DNA of 64,000 nucleotides from Aurelia coerulea (taxonomy: Eukaryota > Cnidaria > Scyphozoa > Semaeostomeae > Ulmaridae). The translations under genes were made by a program, and so were the position numbers. The notes beneath the pieces were generated by a model, which did not search any database, had not been told where the DNA came from, and saw only the letters and a list, made by a program, of their open reading frames with translations. Numbering within the stretch: the first letter of the stretch is position 1; each line of letters begins with the position of its first letter. Shown in pieces: positions 1 to 11,180 of this stretch. The DNA lies in assembly GCA_039566865.1 (NCBI GenBank), contig CM076947.1, forward strand, positions 23,065,501 to 23,129,500, given 5' to 3'.

Positions 1-1051
1 CTGTAAGAAACTTCCTCTTAGATTCGTTTCTATCTTCGACAATTTCATTAATGCATCTTCTTGTCTTCCTTTTCCTTCCCGTCCTTTCTCACTTCTCACA
101 AACATCCTCATGTGTCTGTCTCCCCTATTCTCTTGCCTTTCTTTTCTTCCTCTTCCATTCTATCCTGTTTCGTTTCTATCCTGTTTCGTTTCAGTCTTAT
201 TCCTGCAATCTTTTGTGTTTCGTTTCAGTCTCATTCCAGCAATCTTTAACGTTCTTTCGTGCTTCTTTCGATTGTTTCATTGTTTCCTCTAAACGTTTTC
301 TTTCAACTCTTCCGAGCTGAAACGGGTTGAATTTAGTATTTTTCCTGTTACGGAGGTCGTACCTTCGGGGGGGGGGGGGGAGGTATCTATAATGTATTTT
401 GGTGGTATGGGGGCATGCCATTTTTACTGTTTCTGAAAAGTTACGGAATTATGGGTATCATTGTGAGACATTTTGCAGAATTATGGGTCCAAGGGGTCGC
501 CAGGCGGTAGCCCAGGTTTCTGAAGGCGGTTTTATTCATAGGCAAAAACAAGGCAAAGAAAGCTGGGGATATCTTTCACAATTTTAGTCCAATACCGATT
601 CCACCCCACCTTTTTAGGGCTGGCGACGCCCCTGTATGGGTCCTGTTCTGAAGACAAATTTGATAATAATTACATTACAGCAAGTGTTTAACAATCAGAT
701 TTCGAAATTATGACCCTAAAATTCTAAAAAAAATTGCGAAATTTCGGGCACCAGTTTTCGGGCAAAGTGGCAGATCCCCAGAGCATCATATGCGAAAGAG
801 ACTTTACTCTCTGAGATCATGTCTGAGGGTTGTGGGTTCTAAATGGTCATATTTTCCCAATCCAGTTTCAAAGCAAACCTATCGCTGACAGAATGATTTG
901 ATTTGCAGTATTTTCATCTTACACTGGTCACAGCAAATAATCACATAAGGCCAAGATCCGACGACTGTGAATCCTTTTATCAAAACTTACGAATCAACTG
1001 TGAATCTTTTTAGGATGAAGACGCCAAATAAATAATATTCTTTCTCCCTAG
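1..1051. other. Intronic/upstream sequence of the TNIP-like gene; no exon seen
   Basis: No coding exon is recognisable here. The first 320 bases are pyrimidine-rich on the plus strand and give only low-complexity Ser/Phe/Leu-rich ORFs. A G-homopolymer lies near 369-382. The last bases (to the AG at 1050-1051) form a pyrimidine-rich splice acceptor for the first visible TNIP exon. Earlier exons of that gene must lie to the left of the window. Confidence 0.6.
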
Positions 1052-1306
1052 CTCGTCGCAGTAAACCATAGATGGCAAGAGACATATGATAACCTTCAAA
1101 ACAAATACAAAACGCTGGAAGCACATTTGAAAAAGGTGGAGGAGGAGACAAGAGATGAGAGAGCTGAAAACGAAAAATTAAGGGAACTAGTGAATAAACT
1201 GAGCTCAGATCTAGAGAAAGTTGCCGTGCGACCAAATTTCATGAAGCAGAGGTCACAGGCTGCTTCATCCTATAATACTGACGATATTGAAGCACTCAAA
1301 CAACAG
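1052..1306 (+). CDS. TNIP-like exon A (AHD1-like coiled coil)
   Basis: Acceptor TTTCTCCCTAG ends at 1051. The exon is 255 nt (85 codons, phase 0-0) and encodes a charged coiled coil opening LVAVNHRWQETYDN and ending DDIEALKQQ. The donor is CAG|GTTGGT, weaker than consensus. The reading frame stays open into the intron to 1564, but that tail loses coiled-coil character. Confidence 0.8.
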
Positions 1307-4300
1307 GTTGGTACAAATTTAGCCAGAATACTTGAATCAGCCATAATTTCAAAACTTTCTTCATTTTCACGGAAATCTCTACGGTTTGGTACTGAAAGTT
1401 TCTTGATTGGCTCGCTATCTAACGTTAGGGAGCTGTCATTATTAATAACAGGGAGGGGGTGGAAGCATTTTGAAAGTTTGCTAAAAAATTTTAGACCCCT
1501 GCGTTCTAGCCATGAAAAATGTCAGACCCCATCTAATTTTCACCAAAAAATTTCAGACCCCTGACAGCACAATACGACTTCAAAAGAACCAGACTGTCAC
1601 AAAAGCATCTAACCAAAACAAGAAGAATTCAATTAAAGAAAAGAAGAGAGAACTTAACAGACAAACAACATTGATGTCGAACTTTTTTGAGAAAACTGAT
1701 AAATAGTTAAGTCAAAATCTACAAAATTGAATTTTTTCGAAAATATTCAAAAATTTGACATTCATTTTCAGACCCCAGCATAAATTCCTCTGAAAGTTTC
1801 AGACCCCAATAAACTTACCCTAAAAATTTTCAGACCCCTCCTCATTTGCTTCCGCCTCGGTCCCTGCAATTATTTATGACTGCTCCCTTATTTATGTCAT
1901 CTAACGTTATGTATGTTACCTAACGGCTGTACATGTAGTGACTAATCGTATTTCATAAGCGGAGCCCTCAGCATGGAGGTTGATGATTATACTATGCAGA
2001 TGTAGATGGTTTCGACCACGATGTAGTTTCTTGACAAAGTTCGAAAGATTGTAGTTACCTCACCTAGTAATGATGGTGCTATACGACATCTTTGTCATGA
2101 AGATTAAAATTTGGGACACCCCCTCGCCCCCAAGTCTCCGCCACTGCTACATAACCCTCTTTTTTACGTAACCTCTTTTTGACGTAACCTCTTTTTTACG
2201 TTTTTCTACATAACCCTCTGTTTTATGTTGCCATGAGGTAGTCGTAGTTTTCGCTCCAATTGGTATTGTATTCGTAGTAGGGTATGGTATTTTGTAAGTA
2301 ATGTTGAAAGTAATATGTATTGTAAGTTATTAAATGATGTATAAAAAAATAAATAAAAGAAAACATAACCCTCTGATTTCAAGTGCTCTAATATTTTCCT
2401 ACACTCATTACATAAGTCTCAGCATGGCTCATTGAATTGGATGGTTATGAGAGAAAATATAAAATCAGATTAAAAATGTTGAACGAATACAAGGAATCAC
2501 GTCGTTAGTCTAATCTTTTCCTTCTTTCCCAAAACAGCTTCTTGCATATCAAGAGGATTTCCAGAATGAACGACAAGACAAAGAGAAATCAATAAATGAA
2601 AAGGGAGCGTTAAAAGGGAAACTACGAGATGCAGACGACAAAATTTATTCTCTCACGCTTGAAAATAGGCAATATAGACAGTGCTTAGGCCAAGTCACAC
2701 AGCAAAAGGAACATTTAATTTCGGAGCTGAGAAGGTTGTCTTCAAGCACGTTGCCATTTTCACCAGTTCATCAAGAACAAATACCGATTGATGAAAGATT
2801 CAGTTATGCACTATCGAACCCTGATGTAAGTGTTCCTTCTCTACTTCGTTCATTCGTTCGTTTGTTTTTCGTTTTCACTGAAGGAGTCATGCATGTCATA
2901 GGCCTAGTTAATTAAATCGTTCATTCAACTCTTTTAAAAACTGCTCGTTAATACTGATTTGCTGGACTTTCCTACTCTTATACGCAGCGGCAGTGGGGCA
3001 ATTTTTGTTGGCAATTTGTTTCGTTATAAATACGGGAGAGACTTGGGCAAGTCCACTGATTTGCAGGCATTTCGATTCTGGCTAGGCCCGCAGGGGGTTT
3101 TGACGTTATCTAAACGCGCAAAGGATTACTGTTAACCAAGAGTCGTTAAAGTTAAGTAGAAAAGGTGAACCTACTCCTTTATTCACTCCCTCGCTTGTTC
3201 ATTCATTCATGCATGCATTCATTCATTCCCTGCATTCTTAAAAAATATAAAAGAGCAAGAGCTAGAGATATCCTGCGGAACAAACAGTGTTTCGATAGCC
3301 TTAAAATCTGCCACAAACATTCAAAGATTGGGCGTTTAGTCACAAGAGTGCACTGTGCTTGCGTTGGCAAAATGCTTGCCAAGAAGTAGCCCCCGTTCTT
3401 GTTGGATGACGTCAAAATTTAATGCCATTGATGACGTAAAGAAATTCTCAAACAAAAGGAACCACTCTTTCGTCCATTCCATCACGACCCACATCAAGAC
3501 AAAACTGTTTCCGTCACGCACCCCGTTACGATCTCGAGGTTAAGATTTTGCTTTTACAAATAGGAACATGCAAACGTTGTTTTCATAGGAAATTCTTAAC
3601 AAAACATAGCCTACGCGTAAAAGCACAAGGCTCAAATCTTTAAAAAGGTGGGTGTAAAATTATATTACATTTTTCTTTGAAATGGGTGGATGCAAAATTT
3701 TATTACATTTTTCTTTGAATTAAATGACTTGGAAGAAAATTAAGGTACGTTGCTGTAAATCTGCCACGGAAATCCTTTGACATCTTGATTAGTTTCAAAA
3801 TGGCGGCACTTGTCGTATTGGAGGTTGTGACGTTATCAAATTTCTTTTCTGGTCGCTACCATATTGTAGTTCTTCATAAACTATGGCTTCCTTGAAGATT
3901 GTATCATTTTTACTCTCTTTATTTAGTATTTACGATGATTTTAATTTATCAAAATTTTCCATCAATTCTTTCAAAACTAATGAAAATGCTATCTTTTTGA
4001 AAATAATCATGATATCAAAAAATTTCCAACGCAGATTTTTTACAGCGAAGTACCTTAAAGGGGCTCAGTCGTCAAACAGTAAACAAATCCGTAAACTCAG
4101 TTTGTTTGGTGACTTCACTCAAGCCACAAAAAAGTGACCGTTAAAAATCCACTTATATCCGAGCAATCGTAGAAGATATGAATGTTTGGTTTGTTCCTTA
4201 GTGAAGTACAAGGATTAATGCCCAAACAGCAACTTTCATTTTGAAAAAAATACGAAAATCATGTGTGATATCACCTTTCAAAAAACTGCAAAAATTATCG

Positions 4301-4626
4301 TTTTGTTTACATTTTGACGACGGAGCCCCTTTAAGTTCCTTTCAAGGTTCAAGCCACTCACTTCAAAGAAAAATGTGATATAATTTCACACCTACGTTTT
4401 TAAAGATTTGAGCCCTAAGGTATAATCAAAATATCTGTGTCCTAACACCCTTGATATTTCGTAATTCAGTTCATTGCTTAATCAATTCTGTTCTGTTTTG
4501 CAGGATATCGTACCCCGATCATCGTCACCGCCAACTCCAACATCTTCAAGACCGAACCTTCGCAAAGTGTCTAACAGTGCATTCATGGGAGCTCCTGCAG
4601 TTGCAGATGCATATAATGAGAGATAA
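1052..4626 (+). CDS. TNIP/ABIN-like ubiquitin-binding adaptor, 3' part of the gene (3 exons, 5' partial)
   Basis: Three exons (1052-1306, 2538-2825, 4504-4626) join in phase 0 to give 221 residues ending in TAA. Seen: an almost continuous coiled coil rich in Glu/Lys/Gln; the first exon starts LVAVNHRWQETYDNL, resembling the AHD1 region of human TNIP1 (EVNKQWDQHF). The exon 1/2 junction gives KQQLLAYQEDFQNERQDKEK, a clear UBAN motif as in NEMO (YKADFQAERQAREK) and TNIP1 (FEEDFQRERSDRE). The last exon is a Pro/Ser-rich tail without a visible zinc finger. Known for the family: UBAN coiled coils dimerise and bind linear or K63 ubiquitin chains, and ABINs restrain NF-kB signalling in the cytoplasm. 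Inferred: the same role here. Alternative assignments are an optineurin or NEMO relative; the AHD1-like part favours TNIP. The N-terminal half is outside the window. Confidence 0.8.
2110..2366 (+). repeat. Short tandem motif and LINE 3'-end-like fragment in the TNIP intron
   Basis: Around 2150-2224 a unit like ACATAACCTCTTTTTTACG is repeated three to four times imperfectly. From about 2228 to 2362 the sequence (ATGAGGTAGTCGTAG..., ending TGTATTGTAAGTT then A-rich) resembles the 3' untranslated ends of the LINE fragments near 26168, 52200 and 54200. It is read as a diverged LINE 3' end. Confidence 0.4.
2538..2825 (+). CDS. TNIP-like exon B (UBAN motif)
   Basis: Acceptor TTTCCCAAAACAG ends at 2537 and donor GAT|GTAAGT follows 2825. 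The exon is 288 nt (96 codons, phase 0-0). It begins LLAYQEDFQNERQDKEK, the core of UBAN with the D-F-Q-x-E-R signature that contacts ubiquitin in NEMO. The coiled coil continues to about RRLSSS, then a less structured stretch (PFSPVHQEQIP) leads to the exon end. Confidence 0.85.
3628..4416. mobile_element. TIR element, family C (CTCAAATCTTTAAAAAGG ends), with a nested insertion
   Basis: Ends are inverted repeats: GGCTCAAATCTTTAAAAAGG at the left and the complement TTTAAAGATTTGAGCCC at the right, each followed inward by GTGTAAAATT-like sequence. No transposase is seen. The copy is interrupted by a family D element at 4055-4334. Related copies occur at 16922, 21209, 26815, 39201 and 62211. Confidence 0.7.
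4055..4334. mobile_element. TTAA-flanked MITE, family D
   Basis: The element is bounded by TTAAAGGGGCTC at the left and the complement GAGCCCCTTTAA at the right, with subterminal GTCGTCAAA / TTTGACGAC. It is about 280 bp, has no coding capacity and sits inside a family C element. Close copies lie at 35342-35663 and 46391-46712. The TTAA at each edge could be the target duplication. Confidence 0.75.
4504..4626 (+). CDS. TNIP-like terminal coding exon
   Basis: Acceptor TTCTGTTTTGCAG ends at 4503. The exon is 123 nt including the TAA stop at 4624-4626 and is in phase with exon B. It encodes a low-complexity tail starting DIVPRSSSPPTPTSSRP and ending AVADAYNER. The tail has no recognised domain, so it is assigned by splice phase and position. 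A possible polyadenylation signal AATAAA lies at 4997-5002. Confidence 0.7.
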   Translation, partial: DIVPRSSSPPTPTSSRPNLRKVSNSAFMGAPAVADAYNER

Positions 4627-4689
4627 GACTTTAGGAAGTTTAATATAATGTAACTCGGTATATCCCTTCAAGTTGAACGCATTCACATT

Positions 4690-4928
4690 GATACAGTCAA
4701 ACCAGCGTGATCTAATCAGAAAAGACATTTTAACCAATCAAATGCATTTGATTTGTTAGACTGACCAATTAGAAGGCCCCATTCGATAACGTGGTTTTGT
4801 TTAAGCTACTGATACTGTCAAACCAGCTTGGTCTAATCAGAAAAACATTTTAACCAATCAAATGCATTTGATTTGTTAGACTGACCAATTAGAAGGCCCC
4901 ATTCGATAACGTGGTTTTGTTTAAGCTG
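4690..4928 (+). repeat. Two-unit tandem duplication of about 119 bp
   Basis: Two nearly identical units lie head to tail from about 4690 to 4928. Each carries GTCTAATCAGAAAA-like sequence followed by TTTTAACCAATCAAATGCAT and ends GTGGTTTTGTTTAAGCT. The duplication is just beyond the TNIP stop, perhaps in its 3' untranslated region. The high identity suggests it is recent. Confidence 0.8.
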
Positions 4929-6069
4929 GTTTAACTCAAGACGTCGAAGTTATCAACTTCCTTCGTTTCGGTCTTTAGGCCTAAGTGCCCAGCCCCAATA
5001 AACGGAATTCTCACGAGAAAAGTTTTCCTCGACACAGCTAGATAAGGCTCTTTCGAAATCCTAACTGAGGCAATTCTCGTTTTTGTTCAGACTTGAGATA
5101 TTAGCAATATTAAGCAAATCTTTCAGGCCTGTTTATGTGGGACTTGTTTAAATCGCGGTTTGAATATTTTCAAAAAATCGCAACAGGTAAGGCCCGATGA
5201 CATATCCTTGTAGGAGCACCATGAAATAACACACCTTAACAGCGTGCAACATGGCGTCTATTGTTGTCATAAGAATGTTGTATAGTAACAATAGGACAAA
5301 GGCAACATATATTCCCCTTTGCGCTAAGCTGTATGAGATAAGGGAAAAACCCTTTTACCCCCAGAAAGTGAAGCAATTACCAGTATACTCAGTAGGTACT
5401 GCAGGTGTATCAAAGTGATCTGCGTAACGCCGGGGGAGGCGTCGGGCCGTAGCAAATAATATATATACGTTCTTGGGACTGTCCCAAAAGGGCCTAAAGC
5501 TACATACCAATAGCTCTGCTGAAGGCTGTACTTAATATCCCATTTCGTCTGCACTATGCACTGATCTGTGGCCTTGTGGCAAATATATTCCCTGTTGCAT
5601 GGCAGCATCTATTGTCGACCGGTAAATTCGGAAGGAAAGGACCAGCACATTCCCCGCCAACGCTATTGCCCTTTCGAAGGAGATTGATCTGTTGACCTTG
5701 GATATTCTTTGTGGAATGTTTTGTTATGTCCCAAATACAAGAGTTTCTAGGTGGTTTCTATCTTAAACTTTCAAACCACAAATCCATTACAAGGAAACGG
5801 CTTTAAAGATTCTGATTGTTCGCACAGGGCCCGACTGAATTAAAAATACACCAGCGGGTTTTCTGCAGTACAGTAGTGCGCTGTTGGATTTCGTCTGAAC
5901 AATGAACATACTATTTTCGTTCAAATAGTTACCAAGGGTGTAGCCACTGGAGATTATTTTGGCGAGGTTTACTCATCGTTATTTATACTTGGATGACTTT
6001 TTATAGCTCAATCCTTTGGATCGACTAAATGTCCTATAAATAGGATAAAGAAGACACCCATTTTTTCTA
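4929..6069. other. Intergenic stretch without a recognised gene
   Basis: Apart from the AATAAA at 4997-5002, I see no exon, RNA gene or clear repeat. The minus-strand ORF at 5324-5608 has no recognisable domain or coding bias. Confidence 0.5.
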
Positions 6070-6538
6070 GACTTATGACTTTTCGTCCCTTGTTTCCCTG
6101 CGTTCGTTGATTTGCTGATATCACTTGCTCAATAGGGACTCGTACCATTACTCTTATAAAGTGGGCCCCCTGTTTCAAAATGGCCTAAACTAGCGGGAGT
6201 TCTGGTACACTCAACAAAATCGCTTCAAAGTCTGGTTTAAAGAGCTTCAACATTGAAAAACAAACTTTTGGAAGGTCTTTCGAAAATGAAACCTGCAATG
6301 CCCACTGATGTATAAGGTAAACGTTCTAACTTTTGTGTTAATTTCTAGAGTGCTTATTCGGATCTGAAAGTTTTCCCAAAATCATCACAGTTTCAGTGCC
6401 TAAGAACCGTTTGTTTCTTCGATAGCCTCTTTGCTATTCTACAAAAAGAAAGAGTCTGGATCGAGTTATTTGTTTGTATAATTTGTAGAAATCTGACGAA
6501 TTTTCGAATGTCCACAACAGTGTGATACTGATAAAAGA

Positions 6539-6957
6539 TACAGTAAAAACCCGCACATAAGAACCTTCATTTATTAAGAACCTACAGCCTGAAATCATAT
6601 ATTTTGTACCTTATGGATAAGAACTATTTCAGCCTGATATCATAACTAGGTTCTTAATAAAGGGTTTGATTCATTCATTAGGAAATAAATGTAATCTGTT
6701 TGCCAATCGCCCTCTTTCGTGAAGTCCAAAACATTACTTGCAGAACTGTGATAGGCAGGGCCTGCAGGAGTAAACTCGGTAAGCTTGGGTTGAAGTGGAT
6801 AGGGCCAAGAATGTAAATAAGTTTGGCTAAGATTTAGATTCACATATTCCCCTTTGTTAAGAACCTACACCCTGATTACTGGATGTGCCTCATTGCATAA
6901 GAACCTAAGCAGGCTGAGTTCAAAATCTTAGGTTCTTATGTGCGGGTTTTTACTGTA
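6539..6957. mobile_element. Pogo/Tc1-like MITE, family E
   Basis: Flanked by TA. Ends are CAGTAAAAACCCGCACATAA and its complement TTATGTGCGGGTTTTTACTG, followed inward by GAACCT. About 415 bp with no transposase. The TA target and CAGT ends are typical of Tc1/mariner/pogo non-autonomous elements. Confidence 0.8.
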
Positions 6958-7387
6958 TGCCGCTCCATTGGACCTTTTGAATAATAATATTAAAATATCG
7001 CTTGATCCACACTCTTGTCGCATAGTTAAAAGATCTGTTGTACACGACCGGTTGTTCTGTAAGCAATCGCTCATTTCTTCAAAAAATTTTGTCAATATTA
7101 GAAAATCTTACTTATATCTTAGCGTTTCATAAAAAAGACATGAATGTAAATAGTTTTATTTATTTCCAATATTGTATTATATAAACTTGTAGTTAAATTT
7201 TCGTTGCTTGAAAGCAATCGCTTTACTTTATTGCTGATGAGAATTGGAAAAGCTTCTCTGCATAAAAGTAAAGTGAATGCGTACAATAATTTTCAATCAG
7301 ATACATGGCAATGGACGAAAGATTAGCGAAAGTATCCTAAGAAGTATGACATAATTTTAGATAGTATTGAGGTTTTTCATCCATGGC

Positions 7388-7950
7388 TGTAACTAGACTT
7401 GTTACCTGAGTTCCTTGTTTCCCTGTGCCCCTTTGACTTGAATGATGTCGCTTCAGCAGTAGCTGAACTGATAGGAAAGCCAACTAAAGTCGAACTTTTC
7501 TTGTTAGCCTTGAACAAGAGTCATGCACACAAAGCACTCTGGGTGACCAGGGCTCTATAATCGACAATGTGAACTTTACACGATTTACGCATACTAAGTT
7601 TTTATCATTAACTGTGTGCCTAATGGGACCTAACTTTTCTTATCAGTTTTGAACAAGAGTCATGCCCACAAAGCATTCTGGGTGATTAGGGCTCTTTAAT
7701 CGACAATGTGAACTTTCACATGATTTACGCATACTAAGTTTTTATCATTAACTGTGTGCCCAATGGGACCTTTGCTGCATTTCCTTTCTTCGAGGTGTTC
7801 GCTGAGAATGGGCCTGAGGAGGGTCAGCTTTCTCACTGCGTTGATTCGATAATCGCTCGAAGATTAGAGCCCTATGCTGTTACGCTGCAAAGCAAGGTTT
7901 ACCGCAAGGATACAAGGGACATAGGACATCAGTCTAGGCTTCAACTACGG
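7388..7950. mobile_element. TIR element with an internal tandem duplication
   Basis: Outer ends (ACTAGACTTGTTACCTGAGT... CCTTGTTTCCCTG and the complement near 7905-7945) match the arms at 6070/11180 and 48300/48860. Inside, a unit of about 145 bp is repeated twice (about 7485-7630 and 7630-7770), each with GAACAAGAGTCATGC and CGACAATGTGAACTTT and ending CAATGGGACC or a variant. Confidence 0.6.
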
Positions 7951-9531
7951 TAGAAAGAGTACAATAAAAAATTGTTAGGTTCTATTCAATTTGAAATGAA
8001 ATATGTAATTGTAATATTAACATTTTCAAGATTTGTAAAAGTTCTGTTTTAGTGGGTTTCAGTGTGATTTTTTGTTGATTTAAATTGTAAAGACTTTTCA
8101 GTCAAAATCATAAAAACATCTTCAGTCAAAAACGTCGGCAACTTCTCTTGAATATGTCTACCATCAACAAGAGGCGAAATTAACGGTCATATTAGTTAAA
8201 ATCCTTAAAATTTATCGAAAAGTTATAAATGACAATGGACACTTTACACTTGACGTTTGATTTACCACGTGATTTCTTGTATTCATTCAACATTTTTATC
8301 CAATTCAATGAGCGATGCTGAGACTTATGTAATGAGTATATTCAGCGTGGGCCAGGCAAAGATTTCATTTGCTTAAGTATCATTTGGCTACGCCTACGTA
8401 TACACGTATTTTTTATAAGAACTGAGGTCCAGGGCTGGTAGGCACTTTCTTAAAGTTTTGGGCCATTTAGCAACCAAAAGTTTCTTACGTCATTTTTAAT
8501 GCTGAAAGTGTAGAGTTAATTTAGCTTTGTCAAAAGGGCTCCCAAATTACTTAGTAAGATCTCAAAAGAAGTAAAGAACATAATTCGCACTCAAAATAAT
8601 GTTCAAACAGTTGCTATGACCGTACAGTTTCAACACATTTTTGAGTGCGCTGGGAAAATTAAAACTGCAAATTACAAAAGTTTCTTAGCTTATTAAATTC
8701 AGTTAGGTTTGTTCTTAAAATTCGAAAATTTGAGCCTACCGTTTCGTATAAGCGGTTTCTCATAAAAAACAATTTCTTTCATAAGAAATCCAGCTTTGTT
8801 TCTTGATTTTGGGCCCGATTCTTGTAGTAAAAGTTTCTTTTGGAGTCTTTCCATAAAAATGCGATTTAATAATTCATCACAGTTCGTTTAAGGACCACTG
8901 ATATAGCTTTTGCGCCTCGAGAATTATCAAGTACCTTCCAAGGAAAATGATACGAGAAACAAGTGAAAACATGGTAAAATTATTATAAAAATTTCCTTCA
9001 TTAGAATGAGTAGTTTCCTAAGTTATAATTTCCCAGTATTAGAGTTAATCTGAGAGTTGAGTTTCTTAAAAGCAGTTCGTTTCGTTATAAAAAAATGCGC
9101 GTAGTTCAGTCGCAAAGGAAACCTCGTAATTAGTTGACCCAGTATTAGCTATACTTATGGAAGAATATTGTCAACCCTGACGCATCATTCTAGGAGATTA
9201 GAATTGTTCCTCTTTCGATGTCAGTGATGTTTTTCATGTGAATATTAGAAATCACACTTCCAATTTATAACCCTGCTTACGTGCTTTGGCAAAGCTCCAT
9301 GCCAAGTATAGAAACGAAACCGGACACGCTATAAATGGGTGTCCCAGAAAGTTGCGCCTGTTTGCGCGGCTGCTGTGGAGGAGATGTATATTCAATTGTC
9401 TCGTTCTTTACATAGCAGCATAGGATAGGCTTGAACTTACAACTTGAGACCTTGTTTGAGTGAATCTGAAAAGTAGTTGTTGATTTATGGCACGACTTTT
9501 GCAAAATAAGCAACTGAAACTGTTTTTGGAG
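7951..9531. other. AT-rich intergenic stretch without a recognised gene
   Basis: No exon, RNA gene or paired termini found. Scattered TTTCTTA/TAAGAAA motifs around 8450-9100 hint at a decayed element related to the AAGAAAC-type MITEs, but I could not define its ends. Confidence 0.4.
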
Positions 9532-9914
9532 TACAGTAGAAACCCGCATAAAAGAACCTAGGTTTTTTCTGGGCAGCCTGAATAGGTTCTTAATTAACTG
9601 GCTGCTATTCTAAATTCCAGCCTGTAAGGTTCTTAAAAAGGTTCTTATATACGTACAGGCCTTGCACACATTAACACTGTTTTCCAGCCCAAGAATTCTT
9701 GAGAACAAATCTCCTGTACCAATGAAGAAGTCTGATCAGAATGTGAAGAATTCTAAAAATTCTTGTCATTTTAATAATTTACATTAAAGCTGCTATATAA
9801 GAACCTTTCCCAGTTTCAGCCTCTTAGGGGTTCTTATTTAGGGGGTTTAAAAGATTGAATTTCAGCCTCTAGGTTCTTATAACAACAGGTTCTTTTATGC
9901 GGGTTTCTACTGTA
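9532..9914. mobile_element. Pogo/Tc1-like MITE, family E
   Basis: TA-flanked. Ends are CAGTAGAAACCCGCATAAAA and the complement TTTTATGCGGGTTTCTACTG. About 380 bp. Internal AGAACCT/AGGTTCT motifs are repeated in both orientations. Non-coding. Confidence 0.8.
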
Positions 9915-10660
9915 ATCATTTATTTTTTACCTTCGTGTGCATAAATCAGCAACCACTAGTTCGATTGGCAAAACAAGGTCTCAAACTTTACGTTGAAGCC
10001 TACCCTATACAACTGTATCGATAACAGAACAATAGAGCGTACAACTCATCAGGAAGCAGCCCCACAACCCGGGGCACAATATTTTGGGGCGCAATGTTTT
10101 AGGACTACCCTGTGAGTGAATCGAAGGATGTTTAAGCCTCTTCTGATAAAACTGCCATTCAAGACAATGGTACTTGACAATGGTCTTTGAAAACTGATGC
10201 CTGCTATAAGAGAGTACAGCTATCTGATTGGCTAGAATTTGACAGGGATCAATGGAATCGAAAAGAGCTTTCGTTTTCAACTCTCTGCAGGTACGAATAT
10301 TGTCTACGTTTTACTAAACTGGTAGCCTCACTTCATAAGGACCCTCAAGCTACGCTGATCCAGTGCGCTCATCTCATTGAGTTGAATTGTTGTTGTCGTT
10401 GCACTGAGGGCCTTATAACCATAGAGCTGTGTAAAACCAGACAAAAATGTCAATCGGCGACAAGTTTTTGTCGCGCCGTCGTATGATGATCAGAATATAG
10501 CTGAAAGGAAGATGGTTTTTGTATTTACATATGGCTAGAATGAACATTTATCAAGTCCTGATAGCAAGCTTTATGGTATAGCAGTTCTGGAAAACTGCTT
10601 TTGTGAATTTTTAGAATCAGTGGTTTCGAGAAAAAAGTAGCAGGTGATTTAGATCTTTTA

Positions 10661-10882
10661 GCACAGGTGGCGGAGAATGGTTCAGTATTTTTAAAATGGA
10701 ACTGTTCAGTTCTAAAGTTAGTAAAAACAAACCTTTCTTGACAGTTAAATGTGTCTGATTTCTCTGTGAATCTGATCCACTGCTATTTACACATTTAACT
10801 GGCAAGAAAGGTTTGTTTTCACTAATTTCAAAACTGAACAGTTCCATTTTGAAAATACTGAACCATTCTCCGCCACCTGTGC
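10661..10882. repeat. Foldback hairpin of about 220 bp
   Basis: GCACAGGTGGCGGAGAATGG at the left is matched by CCATTCTCCGCCACCTGTGC at the right. The arms continue through GGAACTGTTCAG and ACAAACCTTTCTTG with few mismatches. Both edges abut TTTTA, a possible target duplication. The minus ORF across it is an artefact of the hairpin. Confidence 0.8.
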
Positions 10883-11029
10883 TTTTAGCTTCTAGTTTTG
10901 TTGAGTGTACGAGAACTCCCGCTAGTTTAGGCCATTTCGAAACAGAGGGCCCAATTTATAGGAGTAATGGTATGAGTCCCTATTGAGCAAGTGATATCAG
11001 CTTTAAATTTAAATTATAAGTGCCATACA

Positions 11030-11140
11030 TAGTGGGAACTCGCTGACTATAAGTCCTTTCCCACTATAGGTGGCACGTAGTTAATTAGCCTTGTTGTTTT
11101 TGTAAATAGTTGTTGTTTTTGAATGAATAAAGAAAAAAAA
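11030..11140 (+). mobile_element. LINE 3'-end fragment (type b)
   Basis: ATAGTGGGAACTCGCTGAC, then CCTTTCCCACTATAGG, TTTTTGTAAATAGTTG and an A-rich tail match the 3' untranslated region after the LINE C-terminal fragment at 38330-38440. It is inserted in the right arm of the 6070-11180 inverted repeat. Confidence 0.5.
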
Positions 11141-11180
11141 TAACGCAGGGAAACAAGGGATGAAAAGTCATAAGTCTCGT

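Larger units (their letters stand above)
6070..11180. repeat. Inverted repeat arms about 5 kb apart
   Basis: The left arm at about 6070-6255 (GACTTATGACTTTTCGTCCC... then GGGCCCCCTGTTTC and GCGGGAGTTCTGGTACACTC) is matched in inverse orientation at 10890-11000 (GAGTGTACGAGAACTCCCGC...) and 11147-11180 (GGGATGAAAAGTCATAAGTC). The right arm is split by a LINE 3'-end-like insertion. The enclosed DNA holds other repeats and no transposase. Related ends occur at 7388-7950 and 48300-48860. Confidence 0.6.

Noticed and set aside
51..421. Overlapping ORFs on both strands
   Set aside because: Pyrimidine-rich low complexity gives Ser/Phe/Leu strings on one strand and Lys/Glu/Arg on the other; no domain or splice context.
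5324..5608. 94-aa minus ORF
   Set aside because: No domain, no splice support and no similarity that I recognise.
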